64,000 nt of DNA from Paracoccus sp. SCSIO 75233 (GCF_027912675.1 NZ_CP115757.1:2942501-3006500); one strand, 5' to 3'; positions 9,732 through 19,077 are shown, counted from the first letter of the stretch. Notes: generated by a model not told the origin, from the letters alone. Translations and numbers: made by a program.

Positions 9732-12700
9732 GTGCCGGAACTCAAGTCACTCCTCATCGCCAATCGCGGCGAGATCGCAATCCGCATCGCGCGGGCGGCG
9801 GCGGAACTTGGAATAGAAACGATCGGGATCGCGCCGCGTGATGATGGCGCCTCGCTGCATCTCAGTCATGTGGATCGATTTCGGACGCTTGAAGGCGTGG
9901 GAGCGAAAGCCTATCTCGATTTGGATACAATCATGGCAATTGTCGCAGAAGAAGGCTGCGATGCGGTCCATCCCGGTTATGGCTTTCTGAGCGAGAACGC
10001 GGAATTCGCACGGCGCTGTGAGGACGCCGGGGTCCGCTTTGTTGGACCGGATTCCGAAGTACTGTCGGAATTGGGTGATAAGGCTGCGGCCCGAACATTG
10101 GCCCTTTCTCATTCCGTCCCGCTGCTCGAAGGAACTGACGCGGGCATTACGGAAGCTGACGCCGCCGCTTTTATGGCATCGTTGGGAGACGACGCATCCA
10201 TCATGATCAAGGCAGTTTCAGGTGGCGGGGGGCGTGGCATGCGTGTGGTCCGCACGCGAGATGATTTACCACAAGCTTATGCAATCTGCCGGAGTGAAGC
10301 TCTGGCGGCATTTGGCGACGATGCGGTCTACGCGGAGCGCTTTGTGCCGCGAGCCCGCCATGTTGAAGTCCAAATCCTGGGGGATAACCGGGGCGGGCTT
10401 TGCCATCTTTGGGATCGCGAATGCTCGCTTCAACGCCGCCATCAGAAAGTGATTGAAATTGCGCCTTGCGTGGGTTTGCCAATCACCACAAGGCAGGCGA
10501 TGATTGACGCCGCTTTGAAAATGGCTGGTGCGGTCGACTATCGTAGCCTTGGCACATTTGAGTTTCTCGTAGATGCGGATGCGCCCGGTTCTGACGCATT
10601 TTGGTTCATGGAGGCAAATCCGCGCATTCAGGTTGAGCACACGGTCACCGAGGAAGCGACCGGGATTGATATCGTGCAGGCGCAACTTGCTATCGCGGGC
10701 GGAGCAACACTGAGCGACCTTGGGCTGAATGACAGCCTTCCGGAGCCAGCTTTCACGGCAATACAGGCTCGGGTCACGATGGAGCGGATTGAAGCGGATG
10801 GCAGCTTAAAGCCGGCAGCGGGCAAGCTGAGCGTTTTTGAGCCGCCTACCGGACCGGGGGTGCGGACGGATAGCTTCGCTTATGCGGGTTACCACACCAG
10901 TACCGCATATGATCCGCTGCTAGCGAAGGTTATTGTGAAAACGCGCGGACATGATTTTGGGCGTGCGGTCGGGAAGTTGGATCGTGCGCTTTCGGAGATG
11001 CAGATTCAAGGTGTCGATACGAATCTGGAATTTCTGCGCCGGTTGCTGGCCCATCCGCAGGTTGTGGAGGGGAGTTTTTATACACGGTTCATCGAAGATC
11101 ATGCCGTCGATCTGCTAAATGCGGGTCTGGCTGCGAAGCGCCATCCGGCGGCTGAGGTAGAAACCGGCGCGCATGCATCGAGCGACAGCGACGCGCCTTC
11201 GCTTGGCTCTGGCGAAATTGCCGTGGCCGCCCCGATGCAGGGAATGGTGATTACTGTTAGCGTGAAGCCGGGCGATGAGGTGGTTCCGGGACAGGAGTTG
11301 GGTCTTGTCGAGGCGATGAAGATGCAAATGGCGATTACCGCTCCGCAATCCGGGCAGATAACCTTCGCCATTGCGGAGGGATCCCAGACCGAGGCTGGCG
11401 GGGTTCTCTTTCATATCGCGGCAGATCAAAAAGCCGAGGCGCTGCGGAAGGCGGCTGAGGCGCCCGATCCTGATCATATTCGCCCAGAGCTTGAGGAGTT
11501 GCAGGCGCGACGTGCGACCTTGCTTGACGATGCCCGGCCCGAAGCTGTGGCCAAGCGGCACGGGCTGGGAAAGCGCACGATTCGGGAAAACCTGGCCGAA
11601 TTTTTCGATGAAACACGTTATGATGAATATGGCAGCCTGACAATCGCCGCGCAGCGTCAGCGCAGATCAATAGATGAACTTATACGCATAAGCCCCGCTG
11701 ACGGCATGATCGCCGCGATAGGTCAGGTCAATTCAGACGAGTTTGGAGCGCAAGCCACGCGCTGCATTGCGCTTGCCTATGATTACACGGTGCTGGCCGG
11801 GACGCAGGGCATCAACTCTCACAAGAAGACGGATCGGATGCTTGAATTGGCCGGGAAATGGCGCGCGCCGGTCATGATCTTTGCCGAGGGTGGCGGTGGA
11901 AGGCCCGGGGATACGGACTATCCCGGCATGACCGGGTTGGCGTCGATGACCTTTCGACGCCTTGCTGCGCTGAATGGTCAGGTGCCGCTTGTCGGCATCG
12001 CGACGGGTCGTTGCTTTGCCGGGAATGCGGCAATGCTGGGATGTTGTGACGTTATAATAGCAACGGAAGACTCGTCTATCGGCATGGCTGGTCCGGCGAT
12101 GATCGAAGGCGGAGGGCTGGGCGTCGTCCGTCCCGAAGAGGTCGGCCCGGTTTCTGTACAGGGTCCGAATGGGGTTATCGATATTCTGGTGAAGGACGAA
12201 GCCGCCGCCATGGATATTTCGCGCAAGTATCTTAGCTATTTTCAGGGCCGGATCGACGATTGGGATGCGGCTGATCAGCGCCTGTTGAGGAATGCAATCC
12301 CGCAAGACCGAATGCGAGCTTATGATATTCGGTCGCTGATCGGTTTGCTTTGCGACGTGAATTCGGTGCTGGAGCTTCGCGCGCAGTTTGCGCCGGGCAT
12401 TGTGACGGCACTGGTCCGCATCGAAGGTCATCCGATGGGCCTGATCGCGAATGATCCGCGTGTGCTTGGCGGCGCCATCGATGCGGACTGTGCAGACAAG
12501 ACGGCCCGGTTTTTGCAATTATGCGATGCATTCGACCTTCCGGTCCTGTCACTTTGCGACACGCCGGGTTTCATGGTTGGGCCGGCGGCCGAAAAAACCG
12601 CGTTGGTAAGACATGTCTCGCGCATGTTTGTCGCGGCGGCTGGCATGGATGTTCCACTTGTTACGCTGGTACTGCGCAAGGGTTACGGGCTGGGTGCCAT

Positions 12701-13025
12701 GGGTATGTCGGGGGGCAGCTTTCATGCCGCTGATGCGACATTTGCCTGGCCCACCGGAGAATTCGGCGGGATGGGCCTAGAAGGCGCGGTCCGGCTCGCT
12801 TACCGCAAGGAGCTGGCTGCGGTCGAGGGAAAGGCGCGTGAGGCGCTTTTCCGCGAATATGTCGATAAGCTCTATGAGAAAGGTAAGGCGCTCAACATCG
12901 CCGCGTCTCTGGAAATCGATGATGTGATTGATCCTGCCGAAACGCGCAGCCGCATTGTGAATGTTCTGGCAACCGCGGAATTTTCACGGAAGTCGTGCGC
13001 AATGAGGCGAATAGACACCTGGTAG
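9732..13025 (+). CDS. single-chain acyl-CoA carboxylase (biotin carboxylase-BCCP-carboxyltransferase)
   Basis: A 1097-residue biotin-dependent carboxylase with all activities in one chain. Biotin carboxylase occupies about residues 1-450 (ANRGEIAIRIARAA, HPGYGFLSENAEF, KAVSGGGGRGMR, MEANPRIQVEH). The biotinyl domain has VEAMKMQM near residue 525. The carboxyltransferase occupies about 590-1090 (AGTQGINSHKKTDRM, GGGGRPGDTDYPG, RKGYGLGAMGMSG). This layout matches the homohexameric long-chain acyl-CoA carboxylase (LCC) group. It starts with GTG after AAGGA. If the upstream enzymes release propionyl-CoA, carboxylation to methylmalonyl-CoA would be the natural job, but LCC-type enzymes are promiscuous and the substrate is open. 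Confidence 0.93.
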   Translation: MPELKSLLIANRGEIAIRIARAAAELGIETIGIAPRDDGASLHLSHVDRFRTLEGVGAKAYLDLDTIMAIVAEEGCDAVHPGYGFLSENAEFARRCEDAGVRFVGPDSEVLSELGDKAAARTLALSHSVPLLEGTDAGITEADAAAFMASLGDDASIMIKAVSGGGGRGMRVVRTRDDLPQAYAICRSEALAAFGDDAVYAERFVPRARHVEVQILGDNRGGLCHLWDRECSLQRRHQKVIEIAPCVGLPITTRQAMIDAALKMAGAVDYRSLGTFEFLVDADAPGSDAFWFMEANPRIQVEHTVTEEATGIDIVQAQLAIAGGATLSDLGLNDSLPEPAFTAIQARVTMERIEADGSLKPAAGKLSVFEPPTGPGVRTDSFAYAGYHTSTAYDPLLAKVIVKTRGHDFGRAVGKLDRALSEMQIQGVDTNLEFLRRLLAHPQVVEGSFYTRFIEDHAVDLLNAGLAAKRHPAAEVETGAHASSDSDAPSLGSGEIAVAAPMQGMVITVSVKPGDEVVPGQELGLVEAMKMQMAITAPQSGQITFAIAEGSQTEAGGVLFHIAADQKAEALRKAAEAPDPDHIRPELEELQARRATLLDDARPEAVAKRHGLGKRTIRENLAEFFDETRYDEYGSLTIAAQRQRRSIDELIRISPADGMIAAIGQVNSDEFGAQATRCIALAYDYTVLAGTQGINSHKKTDRMLELAGKWRAPVMIFAEGGGGRPGDTDYPGMTGLASMTFRRLAALNGQVPLVGIATGRCFAGNAAMLGCCDVIIATEDSSIGMAGPAMIEGGGLGVVRPEEVGPVSVQGPNGVIDILVKDEAAAMDISRKYLSYFQGRIDDWDAADQRLLRNAIPQDRMRAYDIRSLIGLLCDVNSVLELRAQFAPGIVTALVRIEGHPMGLIANDPRVLGGAIDADCADKTARFLQLCDAFDLPVLSLCDTPGFMVGPAAEKTALVRHVSRMFVAAAGMDVPLVTLVLRKGYGLGAMGMSGGSFHAADATFAWPTGEFGGMGLEGAVRLAYRKELAAVEGKAREALFREYVDKLYEKGKALNIAASLEIDDVIDPAETRSRIVNVLATAEFSRKSCAMRRIDTW

Positions 13026-13101
13026 TTGTGCTGCTCCGCAACGTTCGCGGTAAAATGCGACATATTTCTTGGCAAAGGACGTTTCGATGTGTGACACTAG
13101 A

Positions 13102-13126
13102 GTTGCCATATGAAATCTATGGCAAC
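13102..13126. promoter_or_regulatory. 9-bp perfect inverted repeat before the TRAP operon
   Basis: GTTGCCATA (13102-13110) and TATGGCAAC (13118-13126) flank a 7-nt centre and end 14 bp before the dctP-like start codon at 13140. It could be an operator, for example for the IclR regulator encoded at 19956-20744, or an mRNA hairpin near the ribosome-binding site. Its role is inferred from position. Confidence 0.5.
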
Positions 13127-13139
13127 CAGGGAGGAAACC

Positions 13140-14264
13140 ATGACACATATCTCGACCACGTTGGGGGCGCTGGCAGTTGCCACGGCTTTGTCAACGCCAT
13201 CCGCAAATGCTGAAGAGTTGCGTTTTGCGATCGGTGTGCCTGAGAACTTTACCATCGTTCAGGCGATGACCTATTTTGCGGATACCATTCCGGAACGAAC
13301 GAATGGCGAAATTACCGCCAAACTCTTTACCGGCTCATCGTTGCTCAACTTTACCGAAACCTTCTCCGGTGTGCGCGACGGGATCGCGGATATGGGTTAT
13401 GTGGTTTCGGCCTATCACCGGGCGGAGCTGAAAGAATCAAACCTGATCGGTGATCTTGGCATGCTCGGTTCCAATCTGGTCGTTATGGCGGGCGCTGCCA
13501 GCGAATACTGCCTAACGGATGCCGAATGCATTGCCGAATATCAGCGCGAGGGCCAGGTGTTTCTCGGCTTCGCGTCGACACCTCCCTATAGGTTGATTTC
13601 GGTGGAGCCCTTGGAAACGCTGGACGACGTAAAGGGCAAACGGATCCGCAGCTTTTCGGGTCAGGGACGCTGGGCAGAAGCGCTTGGCGCAGTTCAGGTC
13701 AACCTGCCCGCGGGCGATATTTACGAAGGGTTTTCTCAGGGTACGATTGACGTGAATACTCATCCATATGAGGCGTTTGAGACGTTGAGCCTCAAGGATG
13801 TGGCGAAATATGTCACGGATCTGCCGCTAGGCACCTTCTATGTTAACGCGCTATTCAACACCAATATCGACGTTTGGCGGAATTGGGACGAAGCGACCCG
13901 GATCGCTGTCATGGATACGGCCGCGGAGGGTCTTGGTCGTGCTGCAGCGGCGACCTATGCGGAGGATCTGGCCTATCACGACGGCGGTGTCGAGGCCTTG
14001 GGCGTCACCGTAATCACTCCCTCGCCGGAGCTGATAAGCGCAACCGAGGAGTTTGTTGCGGCTGATGTTCCGGGCATCGCGACGCTGAACGAAGAGACCT
14101 TTGGCGTGACAGGCGCTGCGGAGAAAATTGATAGGTTTCGGGCTCTGGTGGAAAAATGGACCGGCCTTGTCGGTGAAATTGACGCCAGCGATCCTGAGGC
14201 CGTCGCCGGGCTGTATCGCGAAAACATCTTCGGGGATGTCGACAAAGCCAATTACGGGCTTTGA
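13140..14264 (+). CDS. TRAP transporter substrate-binding protein (DctP family)
   Basis: A 374-residue periplasmic binding protein with a signal peptide of about 25 residues (THISTTLGALAVATALS, cut after ANA). The mature part includes GKRIRSFSGQGRWAEALGA and ELISATEEFVAADV, in the style of DctP/DctB folds. The substrate-orienting Arg is probably in the KRIRSF segment. GGGAGGAAACC sits just before the ATG at 13140; an ATG at 13110 lies within the inverted repeat and is unlikely. It is the first gene of a complete TRAP set. TRAP systems take up carboxylates with a sodium gradient, and the hydratase and lyase genes downstream suggest a di- or tricarboxylic acid ligand (inference). Confidence 0.92.
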   Translation: MTHISTTLGALAVATALSTPSANAEELRFAIGVPENFTIVQAMTYFADTIPERTNGEITAKLFTGSSLLNFTETFSGVRDGIADMGYVVSAYHRAELKESNLIGDLGMLGSNLVVMAGAASEYCLTDAECIAEYQREGQVFLGFASTPPYRLISVEPLETLDDVKGKRIRSFSGQGRWAEALGAVQVNLPAGDIYEGFSQGTIDVNTHPYEAFETLSLKDVAKYVTDLPLGTFYVNALFNTNIDVWRNWDEATRIAVMDTAAEGLGRAAAATYAEDLAYHDGGVEALGVTVITPSPELISATEEFVAADVPGIATLNEETFGVTGAAEKIDRFRALVEKWTGLVGEIDASDPEAVAGLYRENIFGDVDKANYGL

Positions 14265-14332
14265 TCCGCTTGCCCTAATTTCGCGCGGGGGTCTTCCCCC
14301 GCGTTTTCATCCATCTGTGGAAAGGGCATATC

Positions 14333-14869
14333 ATGCTTTTCGCGATTGGCCGTGTTATTGGGCGGGTGCTCGACGCCACGCAAATCATCGCCGCGTTTCT
14401 GATCCTCGCCATGATGCTGCATGTCTCAGCCGATGTGATCATGAAATACGGATTCAATATGGGGTTTCCGGCCACTGTCGAGATCGTCTCGAATTACTAC
14501 ATGGTGGGCCTCGCATTCTTGCCGTTGGCGTTTGCAGAGCGAATGAATGCGCATATTACCGTTGAGGTCGTAACATCAAATCTCAGCCAGAAAGTGCAAG
14601 ATATTGCCCAGATTATCGCATGGTTATTGTCCATCATTGTCTATTCTCTGCTGACCTATCGCAGCTTTTTGGACGCACAGGAAAAGCGTGAAATCGGCGC
14701 GTTTCTGTTTAGTCAGGGTGTGCGGATAGATATTTGGCCCAGTTACTATTTCCTGCCTGTCGGTTTCGCGCTGATGATGCTGACGCTGGCGTATAAGCTG
14801 ATCGTTTTTTTCCGGCCATCGGATGACGGGCTCTCCCAAACGCGACGCTTGGAGGTTGGCTCATCATGA
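14333..14869 (+). CDS. TRAP transporter small permease (DctQ family)
   Basis: A 178-residue membrane protein with four predicted transmembrane segments, starting around residues 10-30 (LDATQIIAAFLILAMMLH), 45-65 (EIVSNYYMVGLAFLPLAF), 85-110 (IAQIIAWLLSIIVYSLL) and 130-155 (YYFLPVGFALMMLTLAY). The conserved DctQ element EIVSNYYMVGLAFL is present. Its stop overlaps the start of the large permease gene (ATGA), showing translational coupling. It lies 68 bp after the binding-protein gene. Confidence 0.93.
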   Translation: MLFAIGRVIGRVLDATQIIAAFLILAMMLHVSADVIMKYGFNMGFPATVEIVSNYYMVGLAFLPLAFAERMNAHITVEVVTSNLSQKVQDIAQIIAWLLSIIVYSLLTYRSFLDAQEKREIGAFLFSQGVRIDIWPSYYFLPVGFALMMLTLAYKLIVFFRPSDDGLSQTRRLEVGSS

Positions 14870-16176
14870 CGGATCTGATGATTGGCTTTACCGGGATAGG
14901 GGTGGCTGTCTTTCTCATCCTCGCGCGTATCCCGATAGCAGTCGCGCTGATATCGGTCTCTTTCGTGGGTATTTTCGTTCTGCTCGGCGAACGGGCCGCG
15001 TTCGGTATCCTCTCTGCGGTCGTTTATGATTTCATCGCGAAGTGGACGCTTACCTCTATTCCGATGTTCCTTCTGATGGGGTTTGTCTGCTTTCATGCGG
15101 GGCTAACGCGCGGGCTCTTCAATATGTGCCGGGTTTTCCTTGCGCGCCTGCCAGGAGGCCTCGCGATCACGGCGGTTGCCGGCTCAGCGGGATTTGCCAC
15201 GGTTTCCGGCTCCAGCGTTGCCTGCGCTGCCGCCATGGGTCGCATTGCCGTGCCAGAGATGCTGCGGCTTGGTTACAAACCGGAACTGGCGACGGGTTCG
15301 ATTGCTGCTGCCGGTACGATAGGCGCGCTTATTCCCCCGTCGATCCTGCTCATCCTGTTCGGCATATTCACGCAAACCCCGATCAGCCTGCTGTTTCTCG
15401 GCGGGATCGGCGCGGGGATCATAACTGCGCTGTCCTATGTCTTCATCATCATTCTTAGAGTCAGGCGGGATCCATCCCTGGCGCCGATGTCCGCTGAACC
15501 GATCACGGCAGAAGAGCGCCGACAGGCGATCCGTGAGACATGGCCCACGCTTCTGTTGATTGCAGTCGTCTTTGGCGGGCTGTTTTCCGGGATATTTACC
15601 GCGACGGAGGCCGGTGCTGTCGGTGCATTGGCCTCATTCGTCATTGCTGCGATGAACCGTACGCTGACGCGGCGGGTGGCGTGGGATGCCATCACCGAAA
15701 CCACTTACACGACCGCCAGCATCTTCGTGATTACGATCGGCGCCAATTTGCTGACCCGGTTCCTTTCCGTGAGCGACGTTGCAAATGTGATGTCACAGGC
15801 TGTGATCTCCTTCGGTGCAGAGCCGTGGATCCTTGCCTGTGGGCTCGTGCTTCTCTATCTGGCGCTCGGACTTATTCTTGAGCCTATGGGTGCGCTTCTG
15901 CTGACGTTGCCGGTCGTGCTGCCGGTAATGGAATCGTCAGGTGCCAGCATGATCTGGTACGGAGTCCTGATCGTGAAACTGCTGGAGATGGGCATGATCA
16001 CGCCGCCGGTCGGGCTGAACGTTTTTGTCGTGAAAAGCGTGGTTGGCGACCTCGTTCCGACATCAGCCATCTTCCGCGGCATATTGTGGTTTCTTCTCAT
16101 CGATCTGGTCGTGGTCGGGTTGATGATCGCATTTCCGTCGCTCGTCACGATGATTCCCGAATTGTTGGCGGAGTGA
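14866..16176 (+). CDS. TRAP transporter large permease (DctM family)
   Basis: A 436-residue integral membrane protein with about 12 hydrophobic segments. The conserved DctM stretches are GSAGFATVSGSSVACAAAMG and AAGTIGALIPPSILLILFG early, and GLILEPMGALLLTLPVVLPV and KLLEMGMITPPVGLNVFVVK late. Length is normal (about 425-440). It overlaps the small permease gene by 4 bp. With DctP and DctQ it forms a complete importer. The C-terminal EMGMITPPVGLN motif is typical of functional family members, so I see no sign of decay. Confidence 0.95.
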   Translation: MTDLMIGFTGIGVAVFLILARIPIAVALISVSFVGIFVLLGERAAFGILSAVVYDFIAKWTLTSIPMFLLMGFVCFHAGLTRGLFNMCRVFLARLPGGLAITAVAGSAGFATVSGSSVACAAAMGRIAVPEMLRLGYKPELATGSIAAAGTIGALIPPSILLILFGIFTQTPISLLFLGGIGAGIITALSYVFIIILRVRRDPSLAPMSAEPITAEERRQAIRETWPTLLLIAVVFGGLFSGIFTATEAGAVGALASFVIAAMNRTLTRRVAWDAITETTYTTASIFVITIGANLLTRFLSVSDVANVMSQAVISFGAEPWILACGLVLLYLALGLILEPMGALLLTLPVVLPVMESSGASMIWYGVLIVKLLEMGMITPPVGLNVFVVKSVVGDLVPTSAIFRGILWFLLIDLVVVGLMIAFPSLVTMIPELLAE

Positions 16177-16219
16177 CGGATCCGCCTGTCGTCTCACTAG
16201 ACAACATGGCGGTTGTATG

Positions 16220-16248
16220 TTGACACGTTAGATGCGTGGGCGTAGGCT
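16220..16248 (+). promoter_or_regulatory. putative sigma-70 promoter TTGACA-N17-TAGGCT
   Basis: TTGACA at 16220-16225, a 17-bp spacer and TAGGCT at 16243-16248, 31 bp before the hydrolase start codon. It is nearly the same arrangement as at 7835 and 24261. Confidence 0.5.
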
Positions 16249-16279
16249 TTGCGGGAGCAATGTTGGCTGGAGGAGCAAC

Positions 16280-17185
16280 ATGGCCGTCTTTCAGGTCGGA
16301 GATTATCGTATTCAGCGGATCGAGGAGATCCTCGAAAAAGGCTATAAGCCCGAGTTCATGTTGCGTGGCTTTTCCCCCGACATGTTCGACGCCCATCCGG
16401 AAGCCGCTACGGAAAACTTCTTCGACCGCGAAACCGGGCGCTCCTGGAGTTCCGTGCATTCCTGGCTGATCACGCATGGCGATACCAAGATCATCGTCGA
16501 TACGTGCTCGGGAAACGGAAAAGCCCGTGCGCTGCCGGTGTTTCAGCGGTTCCATATGCTTGAGTTGCCTTATCTCGAAAACCTGGCTGACGCTGGATTG
16601 AGCCCGGATGACATCGACATTGTCTTCAATACGCATTTGCACATAGACCATGTCGGTTGGAACACCCGTAAGGAGGGTGACGCCTGGGTGCCGACCTTCG
16701 GCAACGCGCGCTATATTTTCGGCAGAGCGGAAATGGAGCATTGGCGGCCCGATGGGGTTGGGCCGAGGGTTTTCCCTGACAATATTGCGGTTATTGAGGA
16801 TAGCGTTGTGCCATGCGTCGACGCGGGCGTGGTCGAGTATGTCGATGATGGGGACGAGATTTATCCCGGCCTGCGTGTCGAGGCTGCGCCAGGCCACACT
16901 GCGACACAGTTGGTACTGAAGCATGACGGACCGGACGGCGCGTTCGTGATCTCTGCCGATATATTGCACTATCCTATCCAGATCTACGAGCCGCATGTCA
17001 CCAGCAGATTTTGCGAGGATCCCCACGCGGCGGAAAAGACCCGCCGTGAACTTCTCGAATGGGCAGTTGAAAGAGAAGCTCTGGTTTTGCCGATGCATTT
17101 TGGGCGGCCCCATGCCGCCTACATTGAGCGAAGGGGAGAGGGTTACGGGTTCCGTCCAGCAGAGAGCATGTCATCGATCATATGA
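16280..17185 (+). CDS. metallo-beta-lactamase-fold hydrolase
   Basis: A 301-residue protein with the dinuclear metal signature NTHLHIDHVGW (HxHxDH), a further His in APGHTATQ, the bridging Asp in SADILHYP, and a last His in LPMHFGRPH. The overall form resembles the lactonase/alkylsulfatase-like MBL group. The ATG at 16280 follows GGAGGAG. It heads a transcription unit with the aconitase-type hydratase pair and the lyase. It could open a lactone or hydrolyse an ester or thioester at the start of the pathway (inference). No partner is visible that would decide between these. Confidence 0.88.
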   Translation: MAVFQVGDYRIQRIEEILEKGYKPEFMLRGFSPDMFDAHPEAATENFFDRETGRSWSSVHSWLITHGDTKIIVDTCSGNGKARALPVFQRFHMLELPYLENLADAGLSPDDIDIVFNTHLHIDHVGWNTRKEGDAWVPTFGNARYIFGRAEMEHWRPDGVGPRVFPDNIAVIEDSVVPCVDAGVVEYVDDGDEIYPGLRVEAAPGHTATQLVLKHDGPDGAFVISADILHYPIQIYEPHVTSRFCEDPHAAEKTRRELLEWAVEREALVLPMHFGRPHAAYIERRGEGYGFRPAESMSSII

Positions 17186-17259
17186 AATTTCGGATGTTAT
17201 CAAAGTGAGAATAGCGCGTGGGTCCGCGCAAGCCGAACGCCAACGAACAGGACGAAACA

Positions 17260-18516
17260 ATGGGTTACACGATTACGGAAAAAATTCTTGCTCGGGTGTC
17301 GGGCAAGGAAAATGTCAGAGCCGGAGACGAAGTCATGGCCAAGCCGGATTTCGTGGTTGCTTATGATTTCCCTGGCTACACCGATGTCATTTTTCGGCAA
17401 ATGAAAGAGGATTTCGGGATCGAAAAAGTTGCAGAGCCGGAGCGTTTTGCGATCTTCATCGACCACATGGTACCTTCAGCCACGCCGAAAGATGAGGAAC
17501 TGCATATCGGGACACGCACCTGGTGCAAGGAAAACGACGTCGCGCTTTATGAGCGGCGCGGCATTGGTCACCAGGTTGCGGCGGAGGTGGGATATGCCGT
17601 CCCAGGTGCGTTCGTTGTGCATTTTGACGGTCATATCAGCCAGCTCGGAACTTTTGGAACGCTGGCCATGGGGGTGCGCCGCAATCTGCTGGAAGCCTTT
17701 GTCAAGGAACGGATCTCGATCAAGGTGCCGCAGACGGTGCGGGTCAATCTTCACGGAGCATTGAAGCCCGGGGTGATGGCGCGCGATGTGTTCCACCACC
17801 TCGTGCGGGTTCTCGGGCCTGCCTCTTGCCGCTTTCAGGTGCTTGAGATCGGTGGTCCGGGAGTAGAATCGATTTCGACCGAGGGGCTTCAGGTCATCAC
17901 CGGACTGGCGATGTTCACCGGAGCGGTGACCGCTATCGTCAACCCTGACAAAGAGCGGCTGGACTACGCCTTGTCCCGCGCTCGTAAGGAGATTGAGCCA
18001 GTTTGGAGCGATGAAGACGCCGAATATGCGGCGGTGCATGATCTTGACATCTCCGATCTGGAGCCGGTGATCGTGATCCCGCCGACACCGTCGAATACCC
18101 GCGATCTCGTCGACTATCTCGGGTTGGAACTGAACGCCGGTTATCTTGGCTCCTGTGCGTCCGGGCGTCTTGAAGACCTGAAGATCGCGGCGGAAATTCT
18201 GAAAGGCAAACAAGTCGCTCAGGGGTTCCAGCTCAATGTTGTGCCGACAAGCCAGGAGATCATGGCAGAGGCAGGGCGGCTTGGTTATCTGTCGGTTCTG
18301 ACCGAGGCCGGGGCTTTCGTCTCTGCGCCAAGCTGCGACTATTGCTACGGTCGAATGGGCACGATGAGTGAAAAGCAGCGGGCGGTTTCAACCGGCACGC
18401 TGAATGTACGGGGACGGATGGGCAGCCCGGATAGCGAAATCTATCTTTGCAACGCTGCAACCGTGGCGGCTTCTGCCCTTGAGGGGAAGGTCGCCGATCC
18501 CCGGAAATATCTGTGA
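17260..18516 (+). CDS. aconitase-family hydratase, large subunit (LeuC/DmdA-like)
   Basis: A 418-residue iron-sulfur hydrolyase subunit of the short LeuC/homoaconitase type. The [4Fe-4S] ligands are visible as GSCASGR near residue 298 and SCDYCYG near 365, followed by MSEKQRAVSTGTLNVRGRMG. The start at 17260 follows AGGA; a GTG at 17218 is possible but poorly placed. The small subunit follows after 12 bp. The enzyme adds or removes water next to a carboxylate. Isopropylmalate isomerase is unlikely because no leucine genes are near. Dimethylmaleate hydratase (DmdAB of Eubacterium barkeri) offers a better contextual parallel, because a PEP-mutase-family lyase follows. Confidence 0.9.
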   Translation: MGYTITEKILARVSGKENVRAGDEVMAKPDFVVAYDFPGYTDVIFRQMKEDFGIEKVAEPERFAIFIDHMVPSATPKDEELHIGTRTWCKENDVALYERRGIGHQVAAEVGYAVPGAFVVHFDGHISQLGTFGTLAMGVRRNLLEAFVKERISIKVPQTVRVNLHGALKPGVMARDVFHHLVRVLGPASCRFQVLEIGGPGVESISTEGLQVITGLAMFTGAVTAIVNPDKERLDYALSRARKEIEPVWSDEDAEYAAVHDLDISDLEPVIVIPPTPSNTRDLVDYLGLELNAGYLGSCASGRLEDLKIAAEILKGKQVAQGFQLNVVPTSQEIMAEAGRLGYLSVLTEAGAFVSAPSCDYCYGRMGTMSEKQRAVSTGTLNVRGRMGSPDSEIYLCNAATVAASALEGKVADPRKYL

Positions 18517-18528
18517 TGGAGAGCTAGG

Positions 18529-19077
18529 ATGACACTCAGCAATCTGCGCGGACGGGTCGCTTTCATTTTCGAGGAACAAGATTTTGACATCGACCAGATC
18601 GTCGGCGTCAAGAATATCAAAATTCAGGATCTCGACGAACTCGCGGCAATCGCAATGGAAAGCTACGATCCAGATTTTGCGTCCAAGATAAAACCGGGCG
18701 ATATTCTCGTCGGGAACCATAATTTCGGTTACGGACATCCGCATTATCCCTCGATGCGTGCGATGCGGCATCTTGGGATCGGAGGCGTGGTTTGCGAAAG
18801 CTTCTCTCCCGGCTATTGGCGCGGCGAGATTTCTATGGGTTTCCCGCAAGTTACCTGCCCGGGTATCCTGGACATTGTCAGCCGCTGGGATGAGATCGAA
18901 GTCGATTGGGACGCTTGTGAGCTTCGCAATCTGACGACGGGAAAAACCCTGCCGACCGAACCACTATCGAATGCCGACCGTGCCATGCTCGAATATGGCG
19001 GGCTGATTGGCTACCTCAAGCGACCCAACGACAGCACCGGGTCTGAAACAGCAGCAAATGAAAGGCAGTCGAAATGA
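18529..19077 (+). CDS. aconitase-family hydratase, small subunit (LeuD/DmdB-like)
   Basis: A 182-residue swivel-domain protein. It keeps the general plan (IVGVKNIKIQDLDELA, then DILVGNHNFGYG, then GIGGVVCESFSPGYW). It lacks the canonical GSSREHAP substrate-recognition loop of LeuD; the corresponding place reads FGYGHPHYPSMRAM. The active-site loop is therefore distinct and the substrate is probably not isopropylmalate. The final segment runs past the usual end and its stop overlaps the lyase start by 4 bp. The tail after residue 150 (GGLIGYLKRPNDSTGSETAA) looks unstructured. Confidence 0.85.
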   Translation: MTLSNLRGRVAFIFEEQDFDIDQIVGVKNIKIQDLDELAAIAMESYDPDFASKIKPGDILVGNHNFGYGHPHYPSMRAMRHLGIGGVVCESFSPGYWRGEISMGFPQVTCPGILDIVSRWDEIEVDWDACELRNLTTGKTLPTEPLSNADRAMLEYGGLIGYLKRPNDSTGSETAANERQSK

